Of a DNA stretch of 64,000 nt, positions 1-14,371 are shown in pieces. The notes below the pieces were generated by a model. It was not told the origin of the DNA. It saw only the letters and a program-made list of their open reading frames with translations, and did not search any database. The translations under genes and the position numbers were made by a program. Numbering within the stretch: the stretch's first letter is position 1; every line of letters starts with the position of its first letter. Location of the stretch: the NCBI RefSeq assembly GCF_000003815.2, contig NC_049992.1, positions 12,802,354 through 12,866,353 on the forward strand, written 5' to 3'. The DNA is from Branchiostoma floridae (Eukaryota > Chordata > Leptocardii > Amphioxiformes > Branchiostomatidae).

Positions 1-1985
<1,985 letters not shown>

Positions 1986-2501
1986 TTTGCGTATGGCGCT
2001 GGTGCCAAGGTCTTTAAAAACCTCCAGCCGATCCAACACCTGGGCTAGTGTACAGTTCTATTTGTCAAAGATAGTTTGGTAACGAAATTGTTGTTCTTGT
2101 CTTTACGTCTACGTCAAGAGAGTTGTGTGTTCTGGATGATCCACCGGTCTTAAGAGCGTTGTAAAATTTCGTTTCTCGGCGATGTTTTAAAATAAGTCCG
2201 TTGTCAGCCTTAGAGTTCCCTATCCTCCTGTTCCACCACACTGAAGCCTACTGGTCCCCTGTCTTAGCCATCCAGCTTTGCTGTTGCATAGTTAAATTTG
2301 CCATACTGCCGTAGGGACTGGTTTTTAACAGTGGGGAGCTGACCTCTAATGGCAGGTATGGCTGTATGGTCGCGTAACAGTGAACCCACCTACCGGCGTC
2401 ACGAGATGTCGTCTCGAACGTTTCCGGACGTCGTGGTGGCGTTCCGAACCACCGTAGCGAGGTTAGCACATTCGTTTTAAAGACAGTTGTGTTCGTACAT
2501 A

Positions 2502-2601
2502 NNNNNNNNNNNNNNNNNNNNNNNNNNNNNNNNNNNNNNNNNNNNNNNNNNNNNNNNNNNNNNNNNNNNNNNNNNNNNNNNNNNNNNNNNNNNNNNNNNN
2601 N
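2502..2601. other. Assembly gap (100 N)
   Basis: Exactly 100 ambiguous bases, the usual placeholder for a gap of unknown size. It lies about 0.5 kb upstream of the Emx start codon, so part of the 5'UTR or promoter may be missing. Confidence 0.99.
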
Positions 2602-4427
2602 TTCTTCACCTATCAAGCCCCGGTACTATGCAAATGACGCCTGTTTGTAACATTGTGAAGCCCAAATGTTGCTGTGTTCCTGATTGGCTAATTGTCACTC
2701 TATTCATGCAGGGACAGACCATTTTTCATTGATTATTAGCATCAGGGACTTTTGATTTAGGACAAAAATATTCCTTTCACCAATGCCTGGGCAACCGATC
2801 AGTGTAGCTTTACTTTAGTAGCAAGCTAAACCGCTGTTTTTCCTATCTTTCAGTTCAGGGGAAATATATCTACGATCCTACAGAAACACCCGCCAGTTTG
2901 TATGTGGAAACGCCCCCCATTTTACGCTCTAATGTGGCAATGATAGGTTGGATGGGGTCAATTGGCGGCCATCTTTGAAGCGACCGGGGGAGCCCATAAC
3001 GAGGCGCTGACAGCTTTCAGGTGCAGGTAACTTCAGACAAGATCTGATAACCGCACAGAAAACATAAACAAACATGGCGGATTGGTCCCAAGGTCACGTG
3101 TAACGGGCTTCTCTCACACACAAGTCCTGTAGGGGCCTAACACATCAAGAACAGCGTCGTAAACCACATTTAGTCGACATGAAAAGCTTTTTACGAGGGG
3201 AATTCTTCGTCTGTAGGGTTTTCTAAGCTTCCAAGTGTCCGAGAAGGTAGTCTCGGAGGGACGTATCCGTTTCAGGGGTGGACAGTGATAAGAGGTGTTT
3301 GTGTGTCACAGTTCACACACAGACAGCCCATTTTAGGTCAAACCTGCTCACAATTACCCTGATGATAATGTTGGCGGGTTATGGAAAAATAGAACAATGT
3401 TTTCATGAAACTAAAATGACACAAGATAGAACAGTAATACTTGCTGTGATCATGCATATCTTATTTTGTACAAAACAGCAAAATTAAGCACAGGAAACGT
3501 GCTTCGTTCTACTAGTGCTGATAGACTCAGAGAGAGGGAAGAGAGTGGTGGTAATAGGTTAGCGAATGAAAAAAAGTTAGTGCGACAGAAAGTAGCAAGT
3601 CTTTTCAAGATATTTCAAAACCTTGAAACAAAATCAAAAGGAATTGCTGGACGTGATATGTGTAGAATATCTAACCGATTTAATCCATAATATGTAAAAC
3701 TACATTTTTATCTAGTTATGTAGAGAAATGGCAACACAAAGTCTGACATTGACTATGGAAAGAACGCAGACATGTGCATCGGTGCGTACGCACAACAGTA
3801 AGTTGGAAATACTTATAGTATAGAAAGCTATAAGGCGCAGAAAAGTACCATAAAAAACCTCCTTGCATATAAATTACACATTTTCTGAGGGTAAGCGTTG
3901 GCATTAGTCCTCTTTATAGCTATACATGGACAGAAACTACGTACTCGTAACGGTCACAAATCATCATCATTAAATTGTGGTCATATTTTCATTATTTTGC
4001 TTAGCCTCATTTGGCATATGTATTCTGTTATCTGAATTGATGATAAGCTGATCGGTGGATCGTTTACTGGCTTGCTTTCAGTCTTGTTTACAACGTTATT
4101 CAATTGATCAATTGTAGGAATAGCTTGGAATATATTTGGCAGTCAGTAACATGGAGATTTCTTTTTTGGTTTCTCCAGCTGTAACACGTTTGATAAAGCT
4201 AACAGGGAAACGATCCGAAGACCATTGAAGGAAAAGAAATTTAATTTTTAATAGTTGCGTTCCCTGTTATTTGTGGTTGTCCGAGACCGACAGATCTGAA
4301 ATTTCTGAAAAGAAAAGAGTTAATGACTTTAGTTTCTAACCACATTTCTTACATGCCAATTAATTAAAAAATGTGGTAGTGAGAAAATTAGCGTCAAAAT
4401 AATCGTATGACCTGTTGCCACCTTTGC

Positions 4428-4456
4428 TGACGTCACAGCAAGTTTGTGATTGACAG
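4428..4456. promoter_or_regulatory. Candidate regulatory cluster: CRE plus TALE-type site upstream of Emx
   Basis: TGACGTCA (4428-4435), a full CREB/ATF palindrome, is followed 11 bp later by TGATTGACAG (4447-4456), the consensus for PBX/PREP-MEIS (TALE) homeodomain complexes. The block sits 2.5 kb upstream of the Emx start in a region without visible transposons. Site matches are seen; enhancer function is inference. Confidence 0.35.
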
Positions 4457-5819
4457 CTAAGAACACCTGTTCAACTTAGGGCGACGGACTGTTCCCGCCA
4501 AAATCTGTTTCGATTCGGCGGATTTAGACGAAACCATCCCTGCAAAACTGTTGACACGTTTCTCTCCTGTAGTCCGTTCTGGGAAAGGTTTGAAAGTTTA
4601 TCTCTTTAGCACGTAATTGTGATGGTTTTTGCACTGCAGGCGCACCTCTGTACGGTGATTATCTCACCTGGATGCCCCCCTACCTGACAAGGCGTGAGGC
4701 CCAATTGCTTCTCCCTCCTATTGTTTTTCCGCTCCATTTCAAGATGAGTTAGTCGTTTTTCTTCGGGTGGCCTCGGGCGCCTCTCATCCTGATTTGTTGC
4801 CGGGTCACCTCCGTCCTACACCTCGCCCACCCCACCTGAAACCTATCAGTAGAACGATCTGATCTGCTCAGCTAAGTATCTTATTTGCAAGATACTTACT
4901 TCGCTAAAAGCTTGTTGAGATACCTGAGGTAGATACACCACCTTCGATGGCACGGCGTTTTTTTCCCCACAGAAATGTCCCGCGTTTTCTTCTTCCTTCT
5001 CTCGGGCTATTCGTTAAGATGAACAATAGGAGATTCCATAATTTACCCAGCCTTCACGTTTGAACAAAACAGCTACAGTGGAGGCCATTCTATCAGCGGG
5101 AGGGGGCGGGGTCCTATTAACCCCCATAAGAGCCAAAGCTATCCTCATTAATTAACTGATGCCGTTTAAACATTGACACAAATCGTTTTGCCTCGAGGCC
5201 GTGTATCTATTCCTTTGTTCTGCCCTCTTATCCAAACTTACCAAACCCCTCTATCAGCTTAACAACAATCAAACTGCCTACTGCCGCTCAAAGAACCACG
5301 AGAATCCATCTTACAAAATGACTTCAAATCCAGACACAACTTCTGGTCTTGTGAGCACAGGTGTTCAAGAGTTGTCCTTGAATAAATTATAGGTGTTTTT
5401 GTTCATCCATTAAGTAGAATTAGTTACTTTGGTCCGCGTCATTTCATTTTAAAACTTTTTACGAGGCTTGCATGATTAACGAGAAGTCACCACGCCTGAA
5501 ATGGTGCTTCATAAATAACATCAGGTCATTTGTCTTCAATGGCAGGCCATTACATATCAATTCGTAGTTGTTGTTATTTTTGTTGTTGAAAACCTTGAGA
5601 AGTATAGAGATCTTGTTCGATCACTGACGAAATGTAGTAAATGCTACCTAAAACGTCTGATCGTTTCCGAAATTTCTATAGCCGCTTGAGTAACTGTTTC
5701 TTCGCGTATCTTATTACCTGGATGTCTAACCTTCATAACGAACATCAGGTCGTTACTTGCTATAGAAGGTTCGTAGCTTTTGGTTTGATCGAACGACATT
5801 ATACAAACACATCTCAAGC

Positions 5820-5997
5820 TACATATTCAACATTACTAAGAAACGAGAAGAAGCCGAACAAATGTATTAGACTAGTTTTAGAATTCATATTTTAGAAACC
5901 ATGTGTACTGCATTACTACCTTTTGTATCTATATGCCTGTACTTAGCCCGATAGGGCATGAATGTGCAATAAAGGCTATTATTATTATTATTATTTA
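5820..5997 (+). mobile_element. LINE 3' end fragment
   Basis: A 5'-truncated non-LTR retrotransposon tail. A frame ending KKREEAEQMY-stop at about 5850 resembles the KKREESGKR-stop end of the LINE at 58.5-60.1 kb. It is followed by a shared 3'UTR pattern (TTAGCCC....GGGCATGAATGTGCAATAAAG) and an ATT-repeat tail at 5978-5995. The paired TTAGCCC/GGGC hairpin before AATAAA is also present at 60.01-60.05 kb. Confidence 0.65.
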
Positions 5998-6185
5998 AAA
6001 ATCGAGGAGGAAAAACTAAGTTTGTCTTAAGATAGGTTGTCACAACATCAAATGTCTTTCTCTATTCATTATTATTTCTAAATTGGTTAATAAGACCGGA
6101 TAAATCATTAGATTTATCAGATTTGTAAGCATTTATAAGCATTTCTGATATTTCAGGGCATATATAATGTCTCCGAACTCTTGAT

Positions 6186-6299
6186 AGAGACAATTTCTAT
6201 TCTATTCTATTCTATTCTGTTCTGTTCTGTTCTGTTCTGTTCTGTTCTGTTCTATTCTATTCTATTCTGTTCTGTTCTATTCTATTCTGTTCTATTCTA
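6186..6299. repeat. Pentanucleotide microsatellite (TTCTA/TTCTG)n
   Basis: About 22 units of TTCTA interspersed with runs of TTCTG. The two variants are clustered in blocks, which points to local unit homogenisation. Confidence 0.95.
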
Positions 6300-7225
6300 A
6301 TAGTTAGTAGATCGTATAAGAGTCAGTTTCCTAGAATTACTTTAATAGATTATGTATCACATAGTTCACATTTCACCAATTATCCCCATCAATCATCCTA
6401 AGGAAGAATTGATTTGATAGTTAATTCTCCTAGGACTGTGCGTATGAGATCATGTACCTGTAGTACACAATTTAACGGGGTAGAGGGCGTTCTCGAACCT
6501 CTTCTTCTCACAGAGTGCCACATCAAGTCACGTCCTTGTAGTCCGTAAATTCTTCCAACCCATTTACTTGTCTGTACCTAGGGCCTATCTTCGTCTGAAG
6601 CGCTCATTGCTATTGACATAGTACAAGAACTCTCATTTTTACTTCTATACAGAAATGACCCCCCCCCCCCTCTCTGCAACAGTAGAATATAATGCGATAA
6701 CGATCTAATGCCTTCAACCAATTAGAGCACATCATTCTCTGACGAATAGCGCTAATCCATTCTGTGAGCAATCTTCCAGCTAAGATCCTCACCTCAGGCG
6801 AAAACACCACCTGGCGAGCACTACTTAAAACCACGTCAAACCTCATTGCTTCCCCGATGTTTAAGATGATTCCCCCTGTTCTCCCTTTGTTTGCAGAAGG
6901 CTCGACTATTGGCCACAGAATGTTATCAAAACACTGTAATCCTTGCGCAATATCAGCCAAGGGTTCCAAATTACCAGCCGGTGTTGTTTACTGTGATTGA
7001 ATACCCAAAGGATCATGACCCTATCACCGAAGCTAATAGACCCTTTATTTTCTACATACCAGTCATTAATGAAGAAAGCGTCCTCTTGCTTGCTGTGGGT
7101 ACTTCATATCATGACACATTCAGTTTGGCCACGTTTTGACCCCGAAGGATATACCTGTACAGTAGGATGACTGAACCATTGAACCTCACAAGGATAAATT
7201 ATTAGCTGTCCAACACTGCAGTATA

Positions 7226-7938
7226 GGGCTTATTCACGTGACGTCATCACCCCTTGCTCCCGTGCGCCGCCATCTTGGGGTCCATGCGCTACACAGTACA
7301 GCGATGTACAGCGTGGGTCTCCAAGTGTCCGAAGAAAGTGAAGTGGGTCGCACGATGTTTGACTATACAAAGAGTCTACAACCTTAAATCTTATTTTCAC
7401 TACATAAATCGGGTAGAAATCACCCATTTTCCCATTATCAGTGAGGGAAAGTTTGACCCACTCCGGGTCCCCAAGCACGCAGTGACAGTGGAAAGTTATC
7501 TGACCCATCGTTTACTCTCTTGTTCAGATACAAAATTTGTACTACACACATTCGTTCTGAAAATTCTACCAGTAAGATGAGCTCTACTTATGGCAGAAAC
7601 CCACATTTGTTTCCGAGTCGTAGCACTAGTACATGACTTCGTTCCCGTCCCGGCTTTGCTTGTTTGTTACACGAGAAACGCGAAACAAACTTCACTGTAT
7701 TCCGATGTGTGTAGGCTTTACCAGTGCTAGACCAACATCCCACCACAAGATAGCACACCCTGATTATGAACCTAAACGCTTTGAGGGGAAATTGTGCGTT
7801 GCATAAGAAATATTTTCAATTTTTACGGAGAGTTGCATAGCGAGCCGCTGTGAGCCTCGCTCAAAGTGGACCCCAAAATGGCCGACTTCGCTCGTTGCCA
7901 TGGCGTCCGGAGGGTGGATCACGTGACTGAATAAGCCC
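7226..7938. mobile_element. 713-bp MITE with TATA target duplication
   Basis: Terminal inverted repeats GGGCTTATTCACGTGA (left) and TCACGTGACTGAATAAGCCC (right), flanked on both sides by TATA (7222-7225, 7939-7942). Both ends include an E-box CACGTG. The interior frames (7230-7580) show no transposase motif, so it is non-autonomous. Confidence 0.8.
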
Positions 7939-8888
7939 TATAAGACTAAGTTTTGAAAAGTGGTAGCACATATAGAGTTAGGAATTCTAACATGACACTA
8001 CTTGTATGCATGCATGTCTTACAACACCGTTTGGTATTGTTTTGAGCTCGCGATCGAGAGTCGGGGTCAGCTGAAGTCATCCTGGTTCGGTTGCAGCTCC
8101 ATTGAGTGACAATTTCAGGTGTTAAGAAACGTTTAGCCGGAAGTATTTTGGAGAAGTAAAATGTTGTAGATGTTCCGGTCAGGCTGTATGGAGACATATG
8201 GGACCATTTAGAATTCTTAGCGATCCTTGGAAGCGTTAATGTCTATAATTAGCCTCTTCTTGGCTGTCTTTTCGGCATGACTCCAGCAAACTGACAAACC
8301 GCAGACCAGAACTGGATGGTTTAGAAACTAGGTCGACTGCCATTACTCATCAGAAATGGCTTCATAGGGTCTTCATCGTGTTTCTCATAGGATCTTCTTA
8401 TCAGTGATCTATGGATGGTTATAATTGTGTGCGAACTGAGAGAGAAAAACATCCATATGCAGGAAAAACACTGTGAAATAAATTAAGTATAAGAAAATGT
8501 CGGCAGTTTTCCGTCTATATTTATTGACTGAATAGCACAATTCTATAGATATGCGTTTTGTCTAGTTTTACTTCAAGTATGATGTAGTTCCGTCCTAAAG
8601 GTTTTTAATCTTGTCAGTAAGTCTATAAAGAGCAGCGTTCAATCTATTCATATATTGAAACAAGAAGCAAGTAATTGCAAACAAGCAACAAACACACAGA
8701 CGAACATACAAACAAAACAGACACATGACATGACATGACACAGGGCTGCGTAAAGCCGTAAAGGAGTCGACCTAGGGAACCGTCACAGGAAACTAATTAT
8801 TTAAAACATGTAAAGTTGGAAGAAGAAAAAAGCTCGACTGCAAAGTATACATGTAATAGGCTCTGAATGGGTAAAGGGTACTGCGAGC

Positions 8889-9064
8889 TAATCCCCAAGC
8901 AGATCCTACGGCAGCATGCGATAGTATGAAAAGCTGGCAAAGGAGTGAGTTAAGCCGGCTAAGGAGTGTGTTTCGCTACCGGGGACACCTTTTGGCCGAC
9001 TACACGCCTTGGCCAGTTTGGTACTATCTCAAGTTATGCCATTGTAGGATCTGCTTGGAGATTA
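8889..9064. mobile_element. MITE family A, copy 2
   Basis: Ends TAATCCCCAAGCAGATCCTA and the inverse TAGGATCTGCTTGGAGATTA. The interior contains GATAGTATGAAAAGCTGGC and the matching inverted half, as in the other copies. Confidence 0.85.
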
Positions 9065-9311
9065 ACTGCGAGCAGTGGCACGTACATTGTACCGGGTGAG
9101 ACGTCGCAGGCTTCCCGGCCCTGTACCCGGCCTGCGTCCCGTCAGGACAGAGGACCTCCCCGATGCGGCAGATTACCCGCCATCTGCGGGGGAAATGGCC
9201 TCCTAATGGCGGTATATATTAGCCACTAACCAAAACCTCCGGTCAGAAACAGACAACTTAACTGCGCGCATGAATGACATGCTCTCACACGGTCACAGGA
9301 ACAGTGTCGGC

Positions 9312-9410
9312 TAATGCTAAGGGCACATTTCCAATCCGGGCCACGGCCGGGCAATTTAGGGAACTAAAAGTATGATATAAAAGACAACGAAACACACAGA
9401 TTGTACCAAA
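9312..9410. mobile_element. MITE family E, partial copy
   Basis: TAAGGGCACATTTCCAATCC followed by a GGCCGGGC block and then a GACAACGAAACACACA core. It matches the left end of elements at 41421-41620, 50934-51132 and 52019-52213. The right end is not recognisable here. Confidence 0.55.
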
Positions 9411-9574
9411 ATATTCAAGAGCATAACCCTCGGTTGGGAAATATGTCCCAAGCATAACTCTTTCTCTTATATCATTTCAATACGTCACGATTGACTAGAC
9501 ACTAAGACAGAACAACTACCCACTCAAAGTGTTATTACTACTATCCTACACTACGGCTCTAGGTAACTAAATGA

Positions 9575-9864
9575 CCGGGTTCACACTTGCGTAACGTTAT
9601 ATATTCAAGTCCGTATTTGGTCCATATGGAAATGTTAGCCCCCACAGGTCACTGGAAAAATAGTAGACATTGGGCAAACATACACGGATAACATGCCAGA
9701 AGACAGGGGTATAGTTTGCGACCCAGCTAACTCCTCTGGCATTTAATATTTCTACAATTTTTTTCATTTCTACTATTTCTTCAGCAACCTGTGGAGCCTG
9801 TTAGAGGCTTAGACTTCCGTACGGATCTCATACGGACTTGAATATTACGCACGTGTGAACCCGG
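9575..9864. mobile_element. 290-bp inverted-repeat element
   Basis: Outer arms CCGGGTTCACACTTGCGTAA and the inverse TTACGCACGTGTGAACCCGG. A second inner inverted pair (ATATTCAAGTCCGTAT / ATACGGACTTGAATAT) follows immediately. No coding capacity. Confidence 0.75.
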
Positions 9865-10199
9865 CTTGCTGCGGTAGCACGCCTCTTGGTGGTTTGGATC
9901 TGTCGTCGCGTGAGCCCAATAGAACCCTCTGAAGCGTTTGAAAGCCCGTGATAGAAGGGAGACTGGGATGAACTTGACAATGAGATGATCTCACTGATAG
10001 CACGACATCTTGAACTTGAGATCATATTCATACGCTCTGAAAGAGATTTGATGAGTTTAAAATGTCAGTATAGAGATTTCATTTTGGGTGCCAAGCTGTG
10101 ACTAAATTACAGTAATTGAAGACATTAAAAACATTGTCACAACCCAGCGTAAATAAAATCACCAGGATTTGTCCATTCAGTATTATACGTAAGTGGCTC

Positions 10200-10625
10200 C
10201 CAACAGCACATTTCTGTACAGATTACCTCCCCTCTCCATTCTACTAGACGGGTACTGTACTGCGAATGTGCTGCGATCTAGATTGGAGCTGTGTTAAGGT
10301 TGTCTTCATGATTGAAATGTTATGCAAAAGGTAAAGGCACTGGAAAGACAACAAAACATACAAAGCATAAAAAGACTCGTTCGTTCTGTGGAACTCCCGA
10401 GCGCTTGGTCAAATCGCTGGGGCACTGTCTGTGAGTCAATGTCAGTGTAGAGATCATATTTTTTGTGGCAAGTTATGACTAGATATCAGACATAACTATA
10501 AATAGAATGTCATGCAAACTGACTGAAAAGGCAACAAAACACACAAATCGTACAAAGAGTCGTTTTCTTGTAACCTGTAAAATTTGTTGAGCGTTCTGTC
10601 AAATCGCTCGGTTGGAGCGCTGTTA
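10200..10625. repeat. Two direct degenerate copies of a MITE core
   Basis: Two related segments (about 10330-10440 and 10500-10620) each contain AAGACAACAAAACATACAAA or a close variant, then AAGAGTCGTTTTCTTGTAAC-like sequence and a run ending in GAGCG(C/T)T. The same core occurs inside families E, F and G elsewhere in the window. Confidence 0.5.
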
Positions 10626-10925
10626 TACCCTGTCACATATTATTATCCACGATCTTCGGGCATATCGATGGAAGGTCGGCCATATTTGATATAAAATCGA
10701 CAAAGGGTTGCGCGTATTTTTCACCTGAAAACCGCCCCTGTCACATATAAGCCATACATTGTACCCTGTACAATACTTGTGTGTCACGGGGGACCGAAGA
10801 GTAGGTGTCATGAATGTAGTATATACATAACGTTCTGTTCTGTTCTTAGGTTCCCACCATACGATGTGTAGGTGTAACTGTCTAGGGCATTCTCTTGTCC
10901 TAGTTATGAGGGTCTGCATGGGGGG

Positions 10926-11098
10926 TCCTGACAACGCTTAACGCTAAATCCGGGATGGCTGACGACGCTTTACGTTGAATTCACAAAGGCTACCAACGCT
11001 TTACGCTTCATCCCACTACGAATTACGTAAACTAAAATAGCTTCCCTACGAATTACGGGAAATTGAAAAGGCCTGCCTACGCCTTACGGAAAAGAGCA
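10926..11098. repeat. Degenerate tandem repeat of about 31 bp built on TTACG
   Basis: Five to six diverged units, each with an ACG..TTACG motif (for example GACGACGCTTTACGTTGAAT, CCAACGCTTTACGCTTCAT, CTACGAATTACGTAAAC, CTACGAATTACGGGAAATTG). Spacing is about 31 bp for most units and shorter for one. Confidence 0.6.
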
Positions 11099-12240
11099 TG
11101 CAGACAGTTATGTCATTGAAGTGCTACTAACAACGTCAATGGACGGAGTCTTGACTGATCTTGAATGAGTTTTGGCCACCGTCACATGTGCAATAAAGTT
11201 ATATTATAATATTATTATAAGCGAGGCTCGAGCGACTGCCGCAGAATCGTCGTCCGATCAGTTTTCGCCAAATGTGACAGAGGTACAGCGAGGTCTCAGC
11301 GAGGTCACGATCCCAGTTGAGCGGGGATGTTATCAAACCGCGGTGTCTCTTGGTCGACAGGTTTACGGGGAAGTCATGTTTTGTCCACAGTCTCTCTTCA
11401 GGCCCACAAACGGAGTTGAAAGCTCGCTGCACGTCGACTGGCATACAGGGTTACCCGCCTCTTTGTGTGGGAGCGTTTGGTTAATGTGTTTCTGAAATTC
11501 CATCTTTGTCGTGTAAGTTTGTTTTTCTGTCCAAGATCAAAACCCTTCGTCTAATGACAGTTGCCGTGTTCACCTTGGGCGTTATAGGAATAAACAGAGA
11601 TGCTAAATACCCACCCCCACCCCCATCACACACATGTCTGTAATAAAACTACCATTTCCGAAAGAAACTTTGCTCACATTTGTTTCGGGTAAAGAACGAT
11701 CGTCATTTTGACCTTGTAATGATCCTATAATGCAGAAGGTCAACTCTCTTAGATTGGCTGTGCCAACCGTTTAACCGTGTTGTCATTAATTCTGCAACAA
11801 GGTATTGATAATTGGAGAACGCGTCGCGTGGTACATTAGAAAAGAAACCACCTTTTTAAAAATATTTTCTTTTTTTTTGTTGGAAAGACCAAAAGTTCCC
11901 GTAAAAGAGCGATGCTCAGTAGCAAGTTTATATGCAGGACAAGATATCATGCATCATTTTAGCGTCAAGTGCATACTGGACGAACTACGTGTATGAGAGA
12001 TGTATGAGTGCACCTACGTACCTGAAGTACTGTACAAAGATAAGGTAAAAGACCCCCCCCCCCCCCATAAAATCGTGAACTTCTTTAACACTATAATGAT
12101 GATGCACAATGTAGAATCAAAGCTATCAAATCGTTGAAACGTTTAGTTTATTGAAATATGCGTCTCATACCATTAGTTACATATAACAGGCTTCACTAAA
12201 TATTTTCGTTGGCTTGCAGGGAGCAAGAGTGATCCTGCGG
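11099..12240. other. Intergenic, no feature recognised
   Basis: Short frames at 11172-11495 and 11805-11996 lack domains. The 11250-11290 segment resembles the flank of the hairpin at 39.17 kb (CGTCGTCCGATC...TTTTCGCC), so it is probably repeat-derived. A 15-base C run lies at 12052-12066. Confidence 0.4.
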
Positions 12241-12394
12241 CGCTATTGACACGGGGTTGTTGCGACTCCTATTGGTACAAGGTAAACTGCAGTTCGAGTT
12301 ACAACTATGTACTCCACGTATGCGGACCGAGCAGAAGCGCCACGTAGCGGATGTTTCTTCAATTGCAGCAATGATACTGGCACGGATACATAAT

Positions 12395-12620
12395 AATAAT
12401 CATCTGGTGTATTTTGCCAGCCAGTAGGTACCCAGTATGAGTAATGAGGCTGTTTAACGTGATCGAGGCACCTCCTCGAGCACGGGACCCCCGTTTTACG
12501 TCCCTCCCGGAAGACGATTTCGTGGAAACTTCGTGAGGCTACAGCAATCCGGACGTCCTTGGTTGGTCCCCCATCCAAGCACTGTCCGGACCGTCGCGTT
12601 GCTTAACTTCCGAGATCGAG
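12395..12620 (-). mobile_element. SINE with 5S rRNA-derived head
   Basis: Read on the minus strand, 12620 to about 12555 gives GATCTCGGAAGTTAAGCAAC ... AGTGCTTGGATGGGGGACC, which matches the internal promoter half of eukaryotic 5S rRNA (GATCTCGGAAGCTAAGCAG ... TACTTGGATGGGAGACC). It continues into a body found in marine SINEs (ACGTAAAACGGGGGTCCC, then CACGTTAAACAGCC) and a (ATT)n-like tail near 12390-12400. It is diverged from a real 5S gene and lacks the 5' third, so it is a SINE copy rather than an rRNA gene. Confidence 0.65.
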
Positions 12621-12642
12621 GGTACATGAATCTCATCAACAT

Positions 12643-12786
12643 TAATCTTCAAGCAGATCCTACGGTGCCATAAGATAGTATCAGCCTGGCCAAGGAGTAC
12701 AGCCGGCCAAAGGGAGTCAAACGGGCACCGAGCACCTACGGTGGGTTTGATACTATATTACGCCACTGTGTATCTGCTTGGAGATG
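12643..12786. mobile_element. MITE family A, copy 3
   Basis: Ends TTAATCTTCAAGCAGATCCT and inverse ATCTGCTTGGAGAT. The interior GATAGTATCA...TGATACTATA pair and CGGCCAAAGGGAGTCAAACG block match copy 1. Confidence 0.85.
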
Positions 12787-13742
12787 ACATCAAAACTAGG
12801 CTAATTAGTTAACATACTTAAACAACATAAATTTTCACTGCAGTAAACAACCAATTCAATAGTTGTTCTTACATTACATTACATTAAATTATATGCTATA
12901 TGGACTATAAGGAGGTAACCTCCTTGCTTATATCACATGTACTATATGTCCGTAAATACTAGTACTTGATATGTACAACCCACGGCCCCAAAAGGTTATT
13001 TGGTGGTTTGCAAGATACAGTAAATGCATTTAAGTTCCCGGGGATTTCATTTCGCGGTAGCCGGAAAATGGAGTGTTCGTGGTGGTTTTGAGTTCGCTGT
13101 ATATAGCGCCATCCCGCGAACTTAAATGTATTTAAGGTACTGTACTGTACAAACGGACAGAAAAGTCTGATTTTGAACTGTCACTGATCTAACCCAGTAT
13201 CTACCCTCGTGGCACACGTAGCAAACGTAGTTGCTCTGAAGCTCTTGAAGGAAGGGCCAAAATTACCAACTGTTGTACTTCACTTTGTTACTACTTTTGA
13301 AGTGCTATTTTATGGCATTTTGGTAGGGCTAAGTTGAAGGTTGCTGTTGTAGTTAGTACACACCGAGTTCGAACCTCCTGTCGTTGGAGTGTGAAGTCAG
13401 GAAATTTACGATGTGATTAGTAATGTCTGGGAAACAAAAACACGGTGTCAAAAACACAGTAACGTCACGTCTGAAAAGTGTTCTATCACCTCTGTGGCAC
13501 CTTTGACAGACATGTTAGAAGGTTTCTCCCCACCCAAGGCTTCTTCCGCTGTAGTTAGGTCAGACTGAAATCTGGGACTTAGGTGTGGTGAATTCTCAAT
13601 AAAAAGAAGGAGGCTCACTTCTTCTGCTAGGGTCAGTTGAGTGGAGTTGGCTTGTAGAGAAATGAGAGAGCTTCTCCAAGCAGCCATTTGGTCGCGGGGA
13701 TAGTAGTTCCCTGGATTATGTTTACCGACTCACTGTGATGGG

Positions 13743-13905
13743 AGAGACCAGAGAGAGAGAGAGAGAGTAAGAAACAGACAGACAGACAGACAGACAAAGG
13801 AAGACGGAGAAAGACAGAGAGAGACAGAGAGAGACAGAGAGGGACAGAGAGAGACAGAGAGGGACGGAGAGGGACAGAGACAGAGAGAGACAGACACAGA
13901 AAGGG
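13743..13905. repeat. Purine-rich microsatellite (GA/GACA/GGGACAGA)n
   Basis: Low-complexity purine strand made of GAGA, GACA and GGGACAGAGA blocks. The long minus-strand frame across it is an artefact of the repeat. Confidence 0.95.
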
Positions 13906-14371
13906 TCTGCTAAGTATTATCATCATATCGAAGTATTTGTCACCCTCTGACGAATTGAGCTTCTTGCGTGCGTACGGAAAATGTCCAGTCTCTGTGTGTC
14001 TTATTATTTGTGACGAGTATACTCTAGCGGTATTTCCAAAGAACCAAGGAGTTAACATCCTGACCCCGGCCTCCTACACTCTGGAGAACAAGTCTGTTTT
14101 TTTTTTGTAGCCGTTTAAAGAGTTTCGTGTGTAGCGGTTACTAGTACTGTCATGAGAGGTAACTCACGTCTTCCTGTGAGTAGACGACTTTCTCAACCCG
14201 GTTTTGTCCTGGGGTTCCTAACTACAGAACTGTACTGTAATCTAGCAACTTGTGAAATATATATAACATACATTTGAGCGTCCCCACTCATAGTTCGTCC
14301 CACAGCGGTACATTTGTGTGGTCTTCTGCACTGGGCAATGGATGATTTTAATCTACAGGTGTTGTGTGAAG

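Larger units (their letters stand above)
1986..5640. other. Upstream region of Emx, no coding sequence recognised
   Basis: This holds the Emx 5'UTR and promoter (boundaries not determinable), one assembly gap, and otherwise non-repetitive sequence. Short frames at 3278-3690, 3716-3904 and 5201-5392 lack any recognisable motif or splice context. A GC-richer stretch at 2900-3130 and the block at 4400-4800 are the likeliest functional non-coding parts. Confidence 0.45.

Noticed and set aside
2248-2732. Open frames on both strands across the N gap, upstream of Emx
   Set aside because: They run through ambiguous bases and show no homeobox or other motif; the true Emx start is at 1985.
6610-7139. 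Overlapping frames of about 80-120 codons on both strands
   Set aside because: No recognisable domain, no splice context and mutual overlap.
12555-12620. 5S rRNA gene
   Set aside because: Only the internal half is recognisable, it is diverged, and it is joined to a SINE body.
13633-14058. Frame with LSLSLSVPLRPSLSL repeats
   Set aside because: Reverse strand of a purine-rich microsatellite.
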